A stretch of 64,000 nucleotides of DNA from Planctomycetia bacterium (GTDB taxonomy: Bacteria > Planctomycetota > Planctomycetia > Pirellulales > JACPPG01): NCBI GenBank assembly GCA_016191115.1, contig JACPPG010000015.1, positions 83,802 to 147,801 on the forward strand, read 5' to 3'. Numbering within the stretch: position 1 is the stretch's first letter; every line of letters starts with the position of its first letter. Below are positions 11,601 to 18,807 of the stretch, one piece after another. The translations under genes and the position numbers were made by a program. The notes beneath the pieces are model-generated. The model worked only from the letters and a program-made list of their open reading frames with translations. It made no database searches and was not told where the DNA came from.

Positions 11601-13325
11601 GAGCAGCCGGCCGCGGCAGTCGCTCGCCGCGGGCAGGTCGATCGTCGCCAGGTCGATTGCACGGCCATCGCCGGGATTCAAGTCGCGCCAGGCGAGCCCG
11701 GCGTCAGCAGACCGCACGAGCAGTTGGACCCACATGAAACGCGATGGCGAGAGATCGGCGGCCGACAGCTCGAAATGGCCCCGGTCGTCGCACATGCCGC
11801 GGGCGATGACGCTCGGCCACGCACCGTACTCCGCGGCACCGAATCCACGGCGCTCCCGGCCGACCACGACGACCGCCGCGCCTGCCGCGGCCCGGCCGTC
11901 GGGCAAACGGACCGTGCCGGTGATCCGTGTGCTCGCGTCGTCCTCGTCGGTTGCCGCTTCGCCCGCAACGCCGGCCGCGGCGGCATCATCGGCACGGATA
12001 TTCGCCTCATCGGCGTCGATCGTCGTCTCGGCCGACGCTTCCGCGGACGCCACTTCGCGGCCGCCTGCGCCCAACAGGCCCGCTGCCACCGTGGCGGCCA
12101 CGCCGATGGCCAGCACCAAGCACAGCGCCGTGACGCTCACCGAGAGCGACAGCGCCCGCGTGCGGTCCAGGATGCGGCGTACCCGCTGGCCCAACAGCGA
12201 CCGTAACGTCACGAGTGGCACGACGGCGCTCGGCAATGGCGCGCAGGCGCGTTCGGCCAGGCGCACGAGCATGTCGGCGTAGGTCCGCCGATCGGCGCCG
12301 AACTGGACCGCGTAGTCGTCGCACACTTCCTCGGCCGTCGTCTCCAAGCGCGTCGAAAGACGCCACATGAGCGGCTGAAAGAAGAGGGCGGCGGTGCCCG
12401 CCTGCCGCAACAAATTCCACAGGCAATCGCCCCGCGCCAGGTGCGCAAGCTCGTGTACCAGCACCGTCGACAGCGTCGCCGAAGGCAGTTCCTCAGGCAG
12501 CAGGATCACCGGCCACACGATGCCGGCCAGGCAGGGGCTGGTGGCGAACGGCGTCCGCATGAGCTCGGGCGAGCGCACGCCCAGCCGAGCGGCCAGTTCG
12601 GCGCACAAGCGGCGCTCTTCGTCGCCGGCCGCGAGCGCGCTTGCGCGCAATTGCCGCAACCGGCGATGCGCCAGCACGAGCCGCGCCAGGAGCCATCCTG
12701 TGCCCAGCAGCCAAACGGCCGACGTGGCGAGGGCCATCGCGATCGCCGCAGGACGCGCCATCCACACAGGCGGCGCCGGTTCGGTCTCAAGCGGCGGCGC
12801 AGTAAAGGTCAGAATACCGACGCTTGAGCCGCCGGCCGCCTCTTTTTGCGACGCGAGCGGCGTACCGCGAGGCAAGTCCGCCGCGTACGACCCGCGTTCG
12901 GCAAATTCCGCGGCGCGGGCGTCGATCGTGGCGGCCTGATCCAGGCGCGGCCCTTGATCGGCGGCGATTGGCGCGGGCCCGGCGTTTTCCGGCGGCAATG
13001 CGGCGGCGGGCTGAGCCGGCGCAGGCTCAATCGTGTCCGCCGCGCGCAACTCGGCGACCACGATCCGCGCCGAGGGAAGCCCCAGCAAGGCGACGGACAG
13101 CCCTGCCAATCCGAGCGCCCAGGCCACCAGAGGACAGGCGATCGCAGCCACCAGCGTCGTGCGATAGACGACCGATTGCAGCGCCGGACCGCGGCGGCGC
13201 AACAGCCATCCTGCCACCAGGCCCGCCGCGATCACGAGCGTCGATTGCACAAACCACTGCGCCGCCAGCTCGGTCAGGCGGACCGGCACTTCCAAAAGCG
13301 CTACCCACAACGGCGTTGTCGACAT
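5646..13325 (-). CDS. Giant BlaR1-like M56 metallopeptidase fused to tandem carboxypeptidase-regulatory-like domains
   Basis: 2559 aa. Residues 1-420 form the peptidase part: hydrophobic helices near 26-42, 57-83 and 193-218, the zinc motif HELAH at about 291-295, the downstream acidic ligand region TAEEVCDDYAV, and a final helix near 395-415. In BlaR1/MecR1 this domain cleaves the cognate repressor after ligand sensing. Instead of a penicillin-binding sensor, about 2100 residues of repeated beta-sandwich domains follow (motifs such as VVDADGKPVAGAK, TDADGRYRLDGL). They fall into three large blocks starting near residues 465, 1140 and 1860. The extracytoplasmic part probably binds a polymer or protein, but no ligand is evident. 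It lies 10 nt downstream of blaI and its stop overlaps the DUF1800 start. Confidence 0.88.
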   Translation of the reverse strand: MSTTPLWVALLEVPVRLTELAAQWFVQSTLVIAAGLVAGWLLRRRGPALQSVVYRTTLVAAIACPLVAWALGLAGLSVALLGLPSARIVVAELRAADTIEPAPAQPAAALPPENAGPAPIAADQGPRLDQAATIDARAAEFAERGSYAADLPRGTPLASQKEAAGGSSVGILTFTAPPLETEPAPPVWMARPAAIAMALATSAVWLLGTGWLLARLVLAHRRLRQLRASALAAGDEERRLCAELAARLGVRSPELMRTPFATSPCLAGIVWPVILLPEELPSATLSTVLVHELAHLARGDCLWNLLRQAGTAALFFQPLMWRLSTRLETTAEEVCDDYAVQFGADRRTYADMLVRLAERACAPLPSAVVPLVTLRSLLGQRVRRILDRTRALSLSVSVTALCLVLAIGVAATVAAGLLGAGGREVASAEASAETTIDADEANIRADDAAAAGVAGEAATDEDDASTRITGTVRLPDGRAAAGAAVVVVGRERRGFGAAEYGAWPSVIARGMCDDRGHFELSAADLSPSRFMWVQLLVRSADAGLAWRDLNPGDGRAIDLATIDLPAASDCRGRLLSLEGKPAAGLRLVVDKIGQFDLGEFHGVDSDRGGLPAEVWPSDVTTDAEGWFTVRGVPADAQLSLFVDQPPFAPHWWLWKRDDQATHLTPLPPAQLLTGTVEAADTGEPLARGRLQAFTHDGHGMTGVFGEADDAGRFRLNPFPARSYEVTAFAPAGTPYLASPVKFDWPQTATEHAVRIELPRGVLLRGSIKDEKTGQPIARASVQYHPRDDNPNGKGILTGWQAAVLSDEDGHFAMGIPAGAGYVEVLSAGSDYVLREVAQNTLRSATPGGRRLYLNAYASFDVAPDAAEHVVNLTVERGATVRGQVVGVNGRTPKRVLLVHRGIAAPYSDYFRCFPRTIHDGRFELSGVPSEGELPVFLLDPDAKEAKIVNVRAADAARPLRIQLDPCGSVTERFVDGKGQPVPGLSPSIDVVFTPGASMVAIKADSDWQQIFADEELINNFDRQNTWDLMAGEDGRVTVPTLIPGVTYRLLGGDDEGHLAMHREIRVAAGEQLELPDRVVRDESMLQDAAKRWRERHQKNGKTAQSVGAGTEPREAIATAMPPDNAAKPAPDGAAAADVADDAVTLHYRGRVVDADGKPVAGAKLHFAYWVRGGRADDSLRPRATTDADGWFDFSTRRSDFEPDADTTWLSFNLVATADGYGFAKGRSIDFETTGEAAKRLPAERKEYHDNEKRDRQGVLRLVRDDVPLVGQVMSIEGRPVAGARIGVHTLYLNSSGNLDSWEEATKEPKADYYSLRNHTPDQMGGAQWASIIPDVTTDKEGRFALHGVGRERIVELMVTGPAIETSLVKVRTRPGEKIVVPNEWGRPGDTRVDTYFANQFTHVAGPSVPVEGRVTDAETGEPLAGIAISAGRQGSFLGSGKTHIATVTDADGRYRLDGLTISTEEGVYALPPASTAYLPAGVEITTQLGGAPVMHDFKLRRGVWVRGRTVDERTGKPVSGAVQYFAFQGNPHLADYPGLSRIDIAHERRANKEGHFEIAVPPGQGILAFMADDSRNFRRGAGAESITVPTYDNGGPSKMFRTVPYSLVRENENLLRQLDPAPGDEPIEITLALTSGVDIVARMLDPDGQPLSGGMASGSVLAGAWDPIFGDSFRVVVYEGEDARDLFVYHPERDLAGYFRLEADPPLELAIKLVPAGSLRGRLVDDNGEPLRRVRLSGAGLPSAKIRNYDMRLATDDDGRFLIRGLVPGRQHTVFGAGNNTYGRVVDGATVEAGQTTDVGDVKLLPPEEKMASASPGDTPAATAAPPKNDNPAKPLPAGTFTANAKAGARAMAKADAKRKSKNRLNWSYVAVGESPSPREPEGDTIVVKGLVVDPQGQPVAGGDVFAVSMVGNTLGKSGPLAATKSDAAGRFQIEYPKAQDSPMPQAWRYVNIVASAPGFAPAWAPFEEIEPGQEPTLRLAADDPLEGRVVDLEGRPIHGATLQVVALLTNAKDDVSQWLEALRSGEPQTPASGKPKAVVRQLPAGIDALANTAKTDADGRFRLSGVGRGRVARLRVSGGGVAVAQFYAATQQMEPIVLDMGAGSFKFNETYFGNRFQYVAAPSQPVEGLIRDAKTGEAIPNVRVVSDRLAGTNVSGMHTVETIADAAGRYRLDSLPKGEGNRILAIPADDQPYFVRAFDVPAPPGLEPVKLDLDLERGVWITGRVFDKQSGKPVAASMYYNPWPDNPLTKDLREFNGSTVPALFSRYRTDAEGRYRVVGLPGHGLIEARCSPSQPYPTGQGIRDVADLPNRETFKFAISFGSWSTSTAVREIRAADGEQEIAVDIALDPGARLPLAVVDPDGKPLSGVTARGLWPKGQHHEENGVGPTIEAIALAPDEKRLVLIHHKERKLGKAVRVSAADGPGPVTEKLAPCGTITARLLDGDGEPVRGAHVRFDVLDGDFGLHLYSETTDETGRFTNSLVPSGCEYSIYCQSEAGSAVLAKTISVAPGETVDLGEIDVTSEARPEPRRTLPGAVGHQGARDSSNAQNGSTGKAPQP

Positions 13326-13335
13326 CGAAGCGTCC

Positions 13336-13713
13336 TTAAGACGATTTTCTCGGTTGGTCGTTGATCAAACGGCGGATTTCGGCCAGCTCGTCGGCCGAGA
13401 TCTTCTCATGATTCAGCAGGTACGAGACGAGGTTCGTCACGCTGCCGTCGAACACGCGATCCAAAAGATCGCGGGTGGCGCTGCGGGTGACGCGCTCCTC
13501 GCGGACCAGCGGATAGAAGACGAACGTCCGCCCTTCGACGCGGTGCCCGACCGCCTCCTTCAGCTCCAGGCCGCGCAACAAGGTCTGCACCGTGCTGTGG
13601 GCGATCGCCTCTTGCTCGTTGAGGGCGTCGGTAATCTCGCGGGCCGTGGCCTGGCGCCGTTCCCACAGCGCCTGCATGATCCGCAGTTGAACGCGCCCCA
13701 GGCGAATGGTCAT
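13336..13713 (-). CDS. blaI: BlaI/MecI/CopY family transcriptional repressor
   Basis: 125 aa, the usual length for the family. The winged helix spans roughly residues 5-75 (LGRVQLRIMQALWERRQATA ... HSTVQTLLRGLELKEAV), followed by a helical dimerisation tail. In known systems this repressor is cleaved by the partner M56 peptidase, which here is encoded 10 nt downstream. An excellent AGGAGG ribosome site precedes the ATG. Its own promoter region carries a dyad overlapping the -10 box, so autorepression of blaI, the M56 gene and probably DUF1800 is likely. The inducer is unlikely to be a beta-lactam because the sensor domain differs. Confidence 0.92.
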   Translation of the reverse strand: MTIRLGRVQLRIMQALWERRQATAREITDALNEQEAIAHSTVQTLLRGLELKEAVGHRVEGRTFVFYPLVREERVTRSATRDLLDRVFDGSVTNLVSYLLNHEKISADELAEIRRLINDQPRKSS

Positions 13714-13766
13714 GCCGCAACCTCCTCGTGAACGCAGGCCTGCCCGTCCTTGGTTGCCCTTGTATC

Positions 13767-13808
13767 ATCTACCGCACTAGATTTATCAGACACGACGATG
13801 CGTGTCAA
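13767..13808 (-). promoter_or_regulatory. blaI promoter with overlapping repressor operator
   Basis: On the minus strand a perfect TTGACA (13803-13808) is followed after 17 bp by TAAATC (13780-13785). A perfect dyad ATCTA-N6-TAGAT (13767-13782) overlaps the -10 box and the expected start site. This is the layout expected for BlaI autoregulation. The -10 match is only moderate, and binding is inferred. Confidence 0.65.
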
Positions 13809-14001
13809 CAAAATTCTTTTCGGGAAGATCGCCGCAGGGGAATCCTTCTTGCCATCCGATGGTCGCGAGATCATCGGCAAACTCACGCATAACGTCGCGC
13901 AGCAAGAAGAGATTGGCGATTGAACTGCCTTCCTTCGCACTCGATTCAATCGCGTTCCGAAGGGACTGCGCGATTTCCGTGCGGATTGGCGCGCAACGAG
14001 T

Positions 14002-14472
14002 CTAATGGGTCTGTCGGCCAGGCTGATCCCGCAGGAGCGCGAAGAATTCCTCGATTCCGTCCGCGAGGTAGTAGAAACCGCCAAACGCTTGCTTCAAGAA
14101 GATCTCGCCCCGACCCTCGGCCTCGGTGGTCAGAATAATCAGTCCACCTGTGGGAGTGGCCCCTATGGGCAGAATCTTGGGAGGATCGTTGTCCTCAAAC
14201 AACACGAGGTCGCTGGATCTCGCGAGCTCGGCCTCCCGATGCGATGCGCCAATGCCATGCAGAAGAGTCAGAAGAGCGGGCGGGCAATCCTCGCTGACCG
14301 GGGCGATTTCCGGTTCGCCGAAGTAGCCTCCGTTGAACTCAAGAACGAACTGCCGATAGTCTGGTGAGAACGTTACGCCGATTCGCCGTTCCAGCGCCAC
14401 GATCTCACGTTCAGTGGGCAATGGAAAACGCTCCGTGCAGAATCGGTCGTAAGCATATTCAATGGTCGTCAT
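14002..14472 (-). CDS. SMI1/KNR4 (SUKH) family immunity protein
   Basis: 156 aa from the ATG giving MTTIEYAYDRF; the longer ORF-track version adds an unlikely Arg-rich leader. The core IVALERRIGVTFSPDYRQFV ... FNGGYF and the later EIFLKQAFGGFYYLADGIEE match the SUKH fold, whose bacterial members neutralise polymorphic toxins. The ATG overlaps the stop of the upstream toxin-like gene (ATGA), so the two would be made together. The gene is intact although the toxin gene is frameshifted. Confidence 0.85.
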   Translation of the reverse strand: MTTIEYAYDRFCTERFPLPTEREIVALERRIGVTFSPDYRQFVLEFNGGYFGEPEIAPVSEDCPPALLTLLHGIGASHREAELARSSDLVLFEDNDPPKILPIGATPTGGLIILTTEAEGRGEIFLKQAFGGFYYLADGIEEFFALLRDQPGRQTH

Positions 14473-15673
14473 GCCACACCCCGCATCGGAATATCGTAGT
14501 AATGAACACCTTCTTCGTCGATCCATCCCGCTTCTCGCCGAATGCCGCGGTCATCGATAAACACTGGCAACGACGTTCTCTGTTTTCCCGGAATGAAGCG
14601 CGGGGATTTCAATAGTGAGCCAGGGATATATCTGCCCCATTGCTCCTCCGCTTGCTTGCGGTATTCGTCCACTTGCGTGTTCGAAATCTTCTCAGTTTGC
14701 CCCTTGCGAGGACCCGCAATGAAGTCGCGTCTTGCCCGCGAAAACAATCCGGCCGGGTACAGGATAAATACAGAGCCGTCCCTGGCGGCAAAATGATAAG
14801 TCTCTTCCTGATCGACTTTGTAGCCCGGATGGAGAACACCCCCAGCGCGGAGCGCGTCACGAGCCACAAGGTATACCGTCAAGGCTGCCATGGCCCGGGC
14901 CGTGGCTCCCCCGCCGCCCGCCCCTCGTCGCAATGCGCGTGGTTCCGCCCCTGGGCCTTTGTGAGCTATGGCTCCATGAATGCCCTCTTCCACTAACTCC
15001 ATCACCTTAGACCCGGGCGGCCCAGCGTGATTCCACCGATAACCCTTCGGTCGCTGCCACTTCGGATTGCCCAATTTCTCTCGCATCGCGGCGTCAGCGG
15101 CATTTGCGTCGGCGTCGAACCCCGTGACCGTCTCGATTTCGACGCCAGCCTGGCTTGCGCTACCACGGTAGTATGATTCCGGCGGAAAGCCGCCGACCGC
15201 AATGTGCTGGCGGCTGAATCGTACTTCCTTGCCCACGACGCCCGCCTGCTGATTGACTGCCGAATCATTGTACCGGAAGACGCCATCTCCCTTCGCGCCT
15301 TTGATCCACGTTCCGCGGTGGTCGGCGGGCAGGTGTGTCTTGTTAGCTGCGGCTGTGGGGATGGCGTCGCGTCGCCTGGCCCGTCCGCGGGCGCCGCCTG
15401 CTTCGCCCCTGTCGGCGAGAACCAGCCTCGATTCTGCGGGAAGGCACCTCGCGGGTGCTTCGTGGGATCCCAACCGTCTTCGAACAGCGTCGTGACATCA
15501 GCAAGCCATTCGAACAGCTCTTGCTCCGCCGCCTGATCCGTCGCCGACCCGGACGACTCAGGGACTGATCGGCCGAGCAAGGCCTGCGCGAACTGCCACG
15601 CCTCGCGCGAGCTCGAGGACACATTCTTGTCGTCAGGCGGCCAATCGGGCGCAGCGCCCCTTCTCGGTTCCAT
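14469..15673 (-). pseudogene. Polymorphic toxin with HNH/WHH-like nuclease domain, frameshifted
   Basis: Two minus-strand frames hold complementary parts. The first (from the ATG at 15673) encodes EAWQFAQALLGRSVPE and KHPRGAFPQNRGWFSPTG. The second encodes THLPADHRGTWIKG, then GYRWNHAGPPGSKVMELVEE and IHGAIAHKGPG, and ends with a basic C-terminal domain. The W-[HN]-H ... M-x-L-V ... IH-x-A-x-x-H-x-G pattern resembles the WHH clade of HNH/Endo VII toxins, with Asn in place of the first His. The frames join near 15355-15375; one extra C in an ATCCCCACAG run would fuse them as DATPSPTAAANKTHLP. It may be a real inactivation, a sequencing error or a programmed shift. Confidence 0.65.
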
Positions 15674-15718
15674 CAAGAACGTTCCCACAGGGCAGCACAA
15701 CGAAACCCGCGACGGCGC

Positions 15719-15772
15719 AAAAAAGAGCCCGTCGACCGAAATGCGTTTGACGCATTCGGCAACGGGCTCTTC
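15719..15772 (-). terminator. Strong rho-independent terminator upstream of the toxin gene
   Basis: Minus strand: AAGAGCCCGT ... CGAATGCGT, a CAA loop, then ACGCATTTCG ... ACGGGCTCTTTTTT, giving a long stem followed by six U. It ends about 45 nt before the toxin start, so it would stop transcripts entering from upstream. The surrounding 15674-16078 gap shows no other convincing gene or RNA. Confidence 0.75.
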
Positions 15773-16078
15773 GGATACTCGATTTCGCGCTTCGAGCTCT
15801 TCTCGATACCGCCGATCACCAAGGTGACCGCGCTTGGCGCATCACGGCCGAGCGGCCGCCAATGTAGCAAATGCAAGGCGGCGCGTCAGCGCCCGGAATT
15901 GGCCACCGCTCCAACCGCCAAGCGACGGGCTCGGATGCTGCCGCAAGCGAGCTCCCCGATTCACTCCTCCACGTGAATCACGTTGCGACAACGAGCGAAC
16001 AGAGTGCGCGTGCTATTAGTGAATGCGTCGGTATACTTCACATGCTGCCCTGCCGCCAAATGACAATCGTTCCCAACC

Positions 16079-17416
16079 ATGGCCAAACGTGCAAACGCAG
16101 TTGATTCAGGAACCGCGATTGGCGTTGCGGCGGCGGGCGACGCGCCGGCCGGCCAAGAGGCAGCGCGGCTGCGCGACTTGTCGAGACATCAGTGGAACTC
16201 CGGGATCGCGGCGTGGCTGGGCTGGCTGTTCGACGGCCTGGACATGCACCTCTATACCTTGGTCGCGATCACGTTCGTCGGCGAGCTACTCCACACCGAC
16301 AAGACCAATCCGCAGGTCGCCTACTACAGCTCGTGGATTCAAGCGTCCTTTCTGATCGGTTGGGCCCTGGGCGGAGGCCTCTTCGGCGTGATTGGCGACC
16401 GCATCGGCCGCTCGCGGGCGCTCATGCTGACGATCCTGACGTACGCCCTCTTCACCGGCCTGTCATACTTCGCGCAGGCCTGGTGGCACCTGCTTGTGTT
16501 CCGGTTCGTCGCTGCCTTGGGGATCGGCGGGGAGTGGGCCGTCGGGGCGTCGCTATTGTCCGAGACGTGGCCGCGCCGTTGGCGCCCCTGGATGGCCGCC
16601 GTGCTGCAGACGGCCGTGAACCTGGGCACGCTGCTGGCCAGCCTCGCGCTATTCCTCATGGCGGACCAGCCGCCGCGCAATGTGTTTCTGGTCGGCGTCG
16701 TTCCGGCGCTCGTCGTGCTATGGATCCGCCGGGCGGTGCCCGAGACGGAGCAATGGCGTGAGGCCCGCGCGGCAAATCGCCACGAGGTGCCGCGGATCGT
16801 CGATCTGTTTGGCCCGCACCTGCTATGGATCACCGTGCGAACGCTGGCCGTGTGCGGCTTGGCGTTGACGGCCCATTGGGCGTTCATGTTCTGGTGCTCG
16901 CAGCAGTTGCGGAACCTGCCGGACCTGGCCGGATGGACCGAGGGCCAGCGAAGCGAGTTGGTGAGCGGGGCCATGACGATCGTCATGGTTTCCTCAATCG
17001 CGGGAAACTTCCTGGCGGCCCTCGTCGCGCGCGGGCTGGGCTACCGCTTCGCGATCGCGCTATTCTGCCTGGGCTATTTCGCCGCCATGCTGGGAGCCTA
17101 TAGCATTCCCCGCGACTACAGCGATCTACGTCCGTGGCTGGTGGCCATCGGCATCTGCCAGGGCGTCTTCGCGCTATTCACCATGTACCTGCCGCCATTG
17201 TTTCCGACGCTATTGCGAACAACCGGCGCCGGCTTTTGCTACAACTTCGGCCGACTGGCCGCGGCATTCGGCACGGTATTCTTCGGCTTGATGAGCAAAG
17301 TCGGCGACCATCGCATGGCGCTACTCTACGCCGGGTTTCTTTTCCTGCCGGCGGCGGCGATCGCCTGCGTATTGCCCGAACCGCTCGATGGCCGGCTGCC
17401 CGAGCCCGTGACATAA
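16079..17416 (+). CDS. MFS transporter of the AAHS-like type (organic acid or sugar)
   Basis: 445 aa with about 12 predicted helices. The GWLFDGLDMHLYTL segment in helix 1 resembles the charged helix-1 motif of aromatic-acid/H+ symporters, and VIGDRIGRSRAL is the MFS loop 2-3 signature. The central loop carries VPETEQWREAR, also usual in this group. A soluble N-terminal tail of about 40 residues precedes helix 1. It is probably a proton-coupled importer of a small carboxylate, but no catabolic gene adjoins it, so the substrate is open. Confidence 0.85.
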   Translation: MAKRANAVDSGTAIGVAAAGDAPAGQEAARLRDLSRHQWNSGIAAWLGWLFDGLDMHLYTLVAITFVGELLHTDKTNPQVAYYSSWIQASFLIGWALGGGLFGVIGDRIGRSRALMLTILTYALFTGLSYFAQAWWHLLVFRFVAALGIGGEWAVGASLLSETWPRRWRPWMAAVLQTAVNLGTLLASLALFLMADQPPRNVFLVGVVPALVVLWIRRAVPETEQWREARAANRHEVPRIVDLFGPHLLWITVRTLAVCGLALTAHWAFMFWCSQQLRNLPDLAGWTEGQRSELVSGAMTIVMVSSIAGNFLAALVARGLGYRFAIALFCLGYFAAMLGAYSIPRDYSDLRPWLVAIGICQGVFALFTMYLPPLFPTLLRTTGAGFCYNFGRLAAAFGTVFFGLMSKVGDHRMALLYAGFLFLPAAAIACVLPEPLDGRLPEPVT

Positions 17417-17665
17417 GCCCACATAGATGGCACTTCGCACGTTCTTGCTTGAATTAGGAATCTCCCCTTCGCGGAAACGCGCCGCGTTTTCTGGCGCAAG
17501 GGGGACGAACGTCCGAAGCCAGCGGGGACGAGGGCCACTCACAGCAACAGACTGAAAAAGGCGGACGATTTGACAGCGGCTGAATTGTCATCGAATCTTC
17601 ACACTTTGGCTCGGCGAGAGAATGGTAGATTTGCAGCCCGTGGAACAATCGAGGGCGAGGCAGAG

Positions 17666-18544
17666 ATGCAAGGTGAGCGTTACTCGGAATCAGACAACTA
17701 TTTCAACTACGCCGTTTGTCGGACGCCCGGCGCCAACTTCGCCGACGGCATCACGTCCAAAGACGGTGGCGAACCCATCGACTACGGGAAAGCACTAGAA
17801 CAGCACGCCCGCTATGTCGATACGCTTAGAGACCTGGGGATCAGCGTCACAGTGCTGCAACCTGATGCGCGTTTTCCCGATGGGTGTTTTGTCGAAGACA
17901 CTGCCGTCGTCCTGGAGAAAGGCGCGATGATTACGAACCCGGGTGACGTGCGAAGGCGCGGCGAGGCCGAAGTAATATACGCGGAAATAGATTCGATCAA
18001 GCCGACTGCACGCATGACGTTGCCCGGTACGCTCGATGGCGGCGACGTACTGAGAATTAGGGATCATTTCTACATCGGTGTGTCGAACCGGAGCAAAGCC
18101 AACGGAAAACTGCCGCCACGGACGAACGAAAAAGGTGTGCGGCAGCTTGTCGACTTCCTAAGGTCGCACGGCTTCGAGGCGTCGTTCGTCGAGGTCGATT
18201 CGGTCCTGCACCTGAAAACCGGGATAACGTACGTCGGCAAAAATACGGTGGTGGGCCTGGACGAATTCGTCAACCATGCTGCGTTCAGCCAGTACAAGAA
18301 AATCGTCGTGCCGCCCGAGGAACCGAACGCCGCCAATGTGCTCTTTGTGAACGACGCACTGATCATGCATGCCGGCAATCCGAAGACCGAGGCCAAGCTG
18401 CGGGCGTATGGGTTTGACGTGCGAGCAATTCCGATGAGCGAATTCGAGAAAATGGATGGCGGAGTCACCTGCCTTTCCATCCCGATGCAGACGCAAGAGA
18501 GGCTAGAGAGCAAGCCCGCACAACGCGCCGATAGGACTCTGTAA
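17666..18544 (+). CDS. ddaH: Dimethylarginine dimethylaminohydrolase-like guanidino-modifying hydrolase
   Basis: 292 aa from the ATG giving MQGERYSESDNYFNYAV, preceded by GAGGCAGAG; the upstream TTG start of the ORF track adds an unconserved stretch. Family marks are FPDGCFVEDTAVV (substrate carboxylates), the catalytic His region HLKTGITYVG, and the C-terminal nucleophile in MDGGVTCLSIPM. DDAH converts methylated arginines to citrulline plus dimethylamine (or methylamine from the monomethyl form). The base composition looks lower in GC than the neighbours by eye. An arginine deiminase or other amidinotransferase-fold hydrolase is the main alternative. Confidence 0.85.
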   Translation: MQGERYSESDNYFNYAVCRTPGANFADGITSKDGGEPIDYGKALEQHARYVDTLRDLGISVTVLQPDARFPDGCFVEDTAVVLEKGAMITNPGDVRRRGEAEVIYAEIDSIKPTARMTLPGTLDGGDVLRIRDHFYIGVSNRSKANGKLPPRTNEKGVRQLVDFLRSHGFEASFVEVDSVLHLKTGITYVGKNTVVGLDEFVNHAAFSQYKKIVVPPEEPNAANVLFVNDALIMHAGNPKTEAKLRAYGFDVRAIPMSEFEKMDGGVTCLSIPMQTQERLESKPAQRADRTL

Positions 18545-18668
18545 CCTGTGAATGGCCGAGCCCCCACGCAGAAGAGGGCGGAAGCGGCAATTGCCTCGGC
18601 AGGACCGAAGCGAACGCGGAGCCCGATAGCACGCGCCCGCCGTGGGCGAGGGCACGCGCGCGCAAAAA

Positions 18669-18705
18669 CCTTGGCCCGGGCAACGAAAGGTCACCCGAGC
18701 CAAGG
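18669..18705. terminator. Hairpin in the convergent ddaH/amt gap
   Basis: CCTTGGCCCGGG and CCCGAGCCAAGG pair around a 13-nt loop. A second short hairpin (CTGGCTT/AAGCCAG) follows at about 18714-18733. Neither has a U-run, so function as a bidirectional stop is only plausible. The 18545-18807 gap shows nothing else. Confidence 0.45.
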
Positions 18706-18807
18706 CCATCCTTCTGGCTTGGCGAAAGCCAGAGCGCGCTTTGGGAGCGTCGAGGAAAGCCCGCGTCGGCGACGGTCGCGTCCGCAGCTCTCTCCCCGCT
18801 CGCCCCT

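Noticed and set aside
13710-14084. 124-aa minus-strand ORF covering the blaI promoter
   Set aside because: Ser/Arg-rich with no family features, and it spans the promoter and dyad; most likely a chance ORF.
17570-17598. TTGACA before ddaH as a sigma-70 promoter
   Set aside because: No acceptable -10 at 16-18 bp; the best candidates match at two or three bases only.
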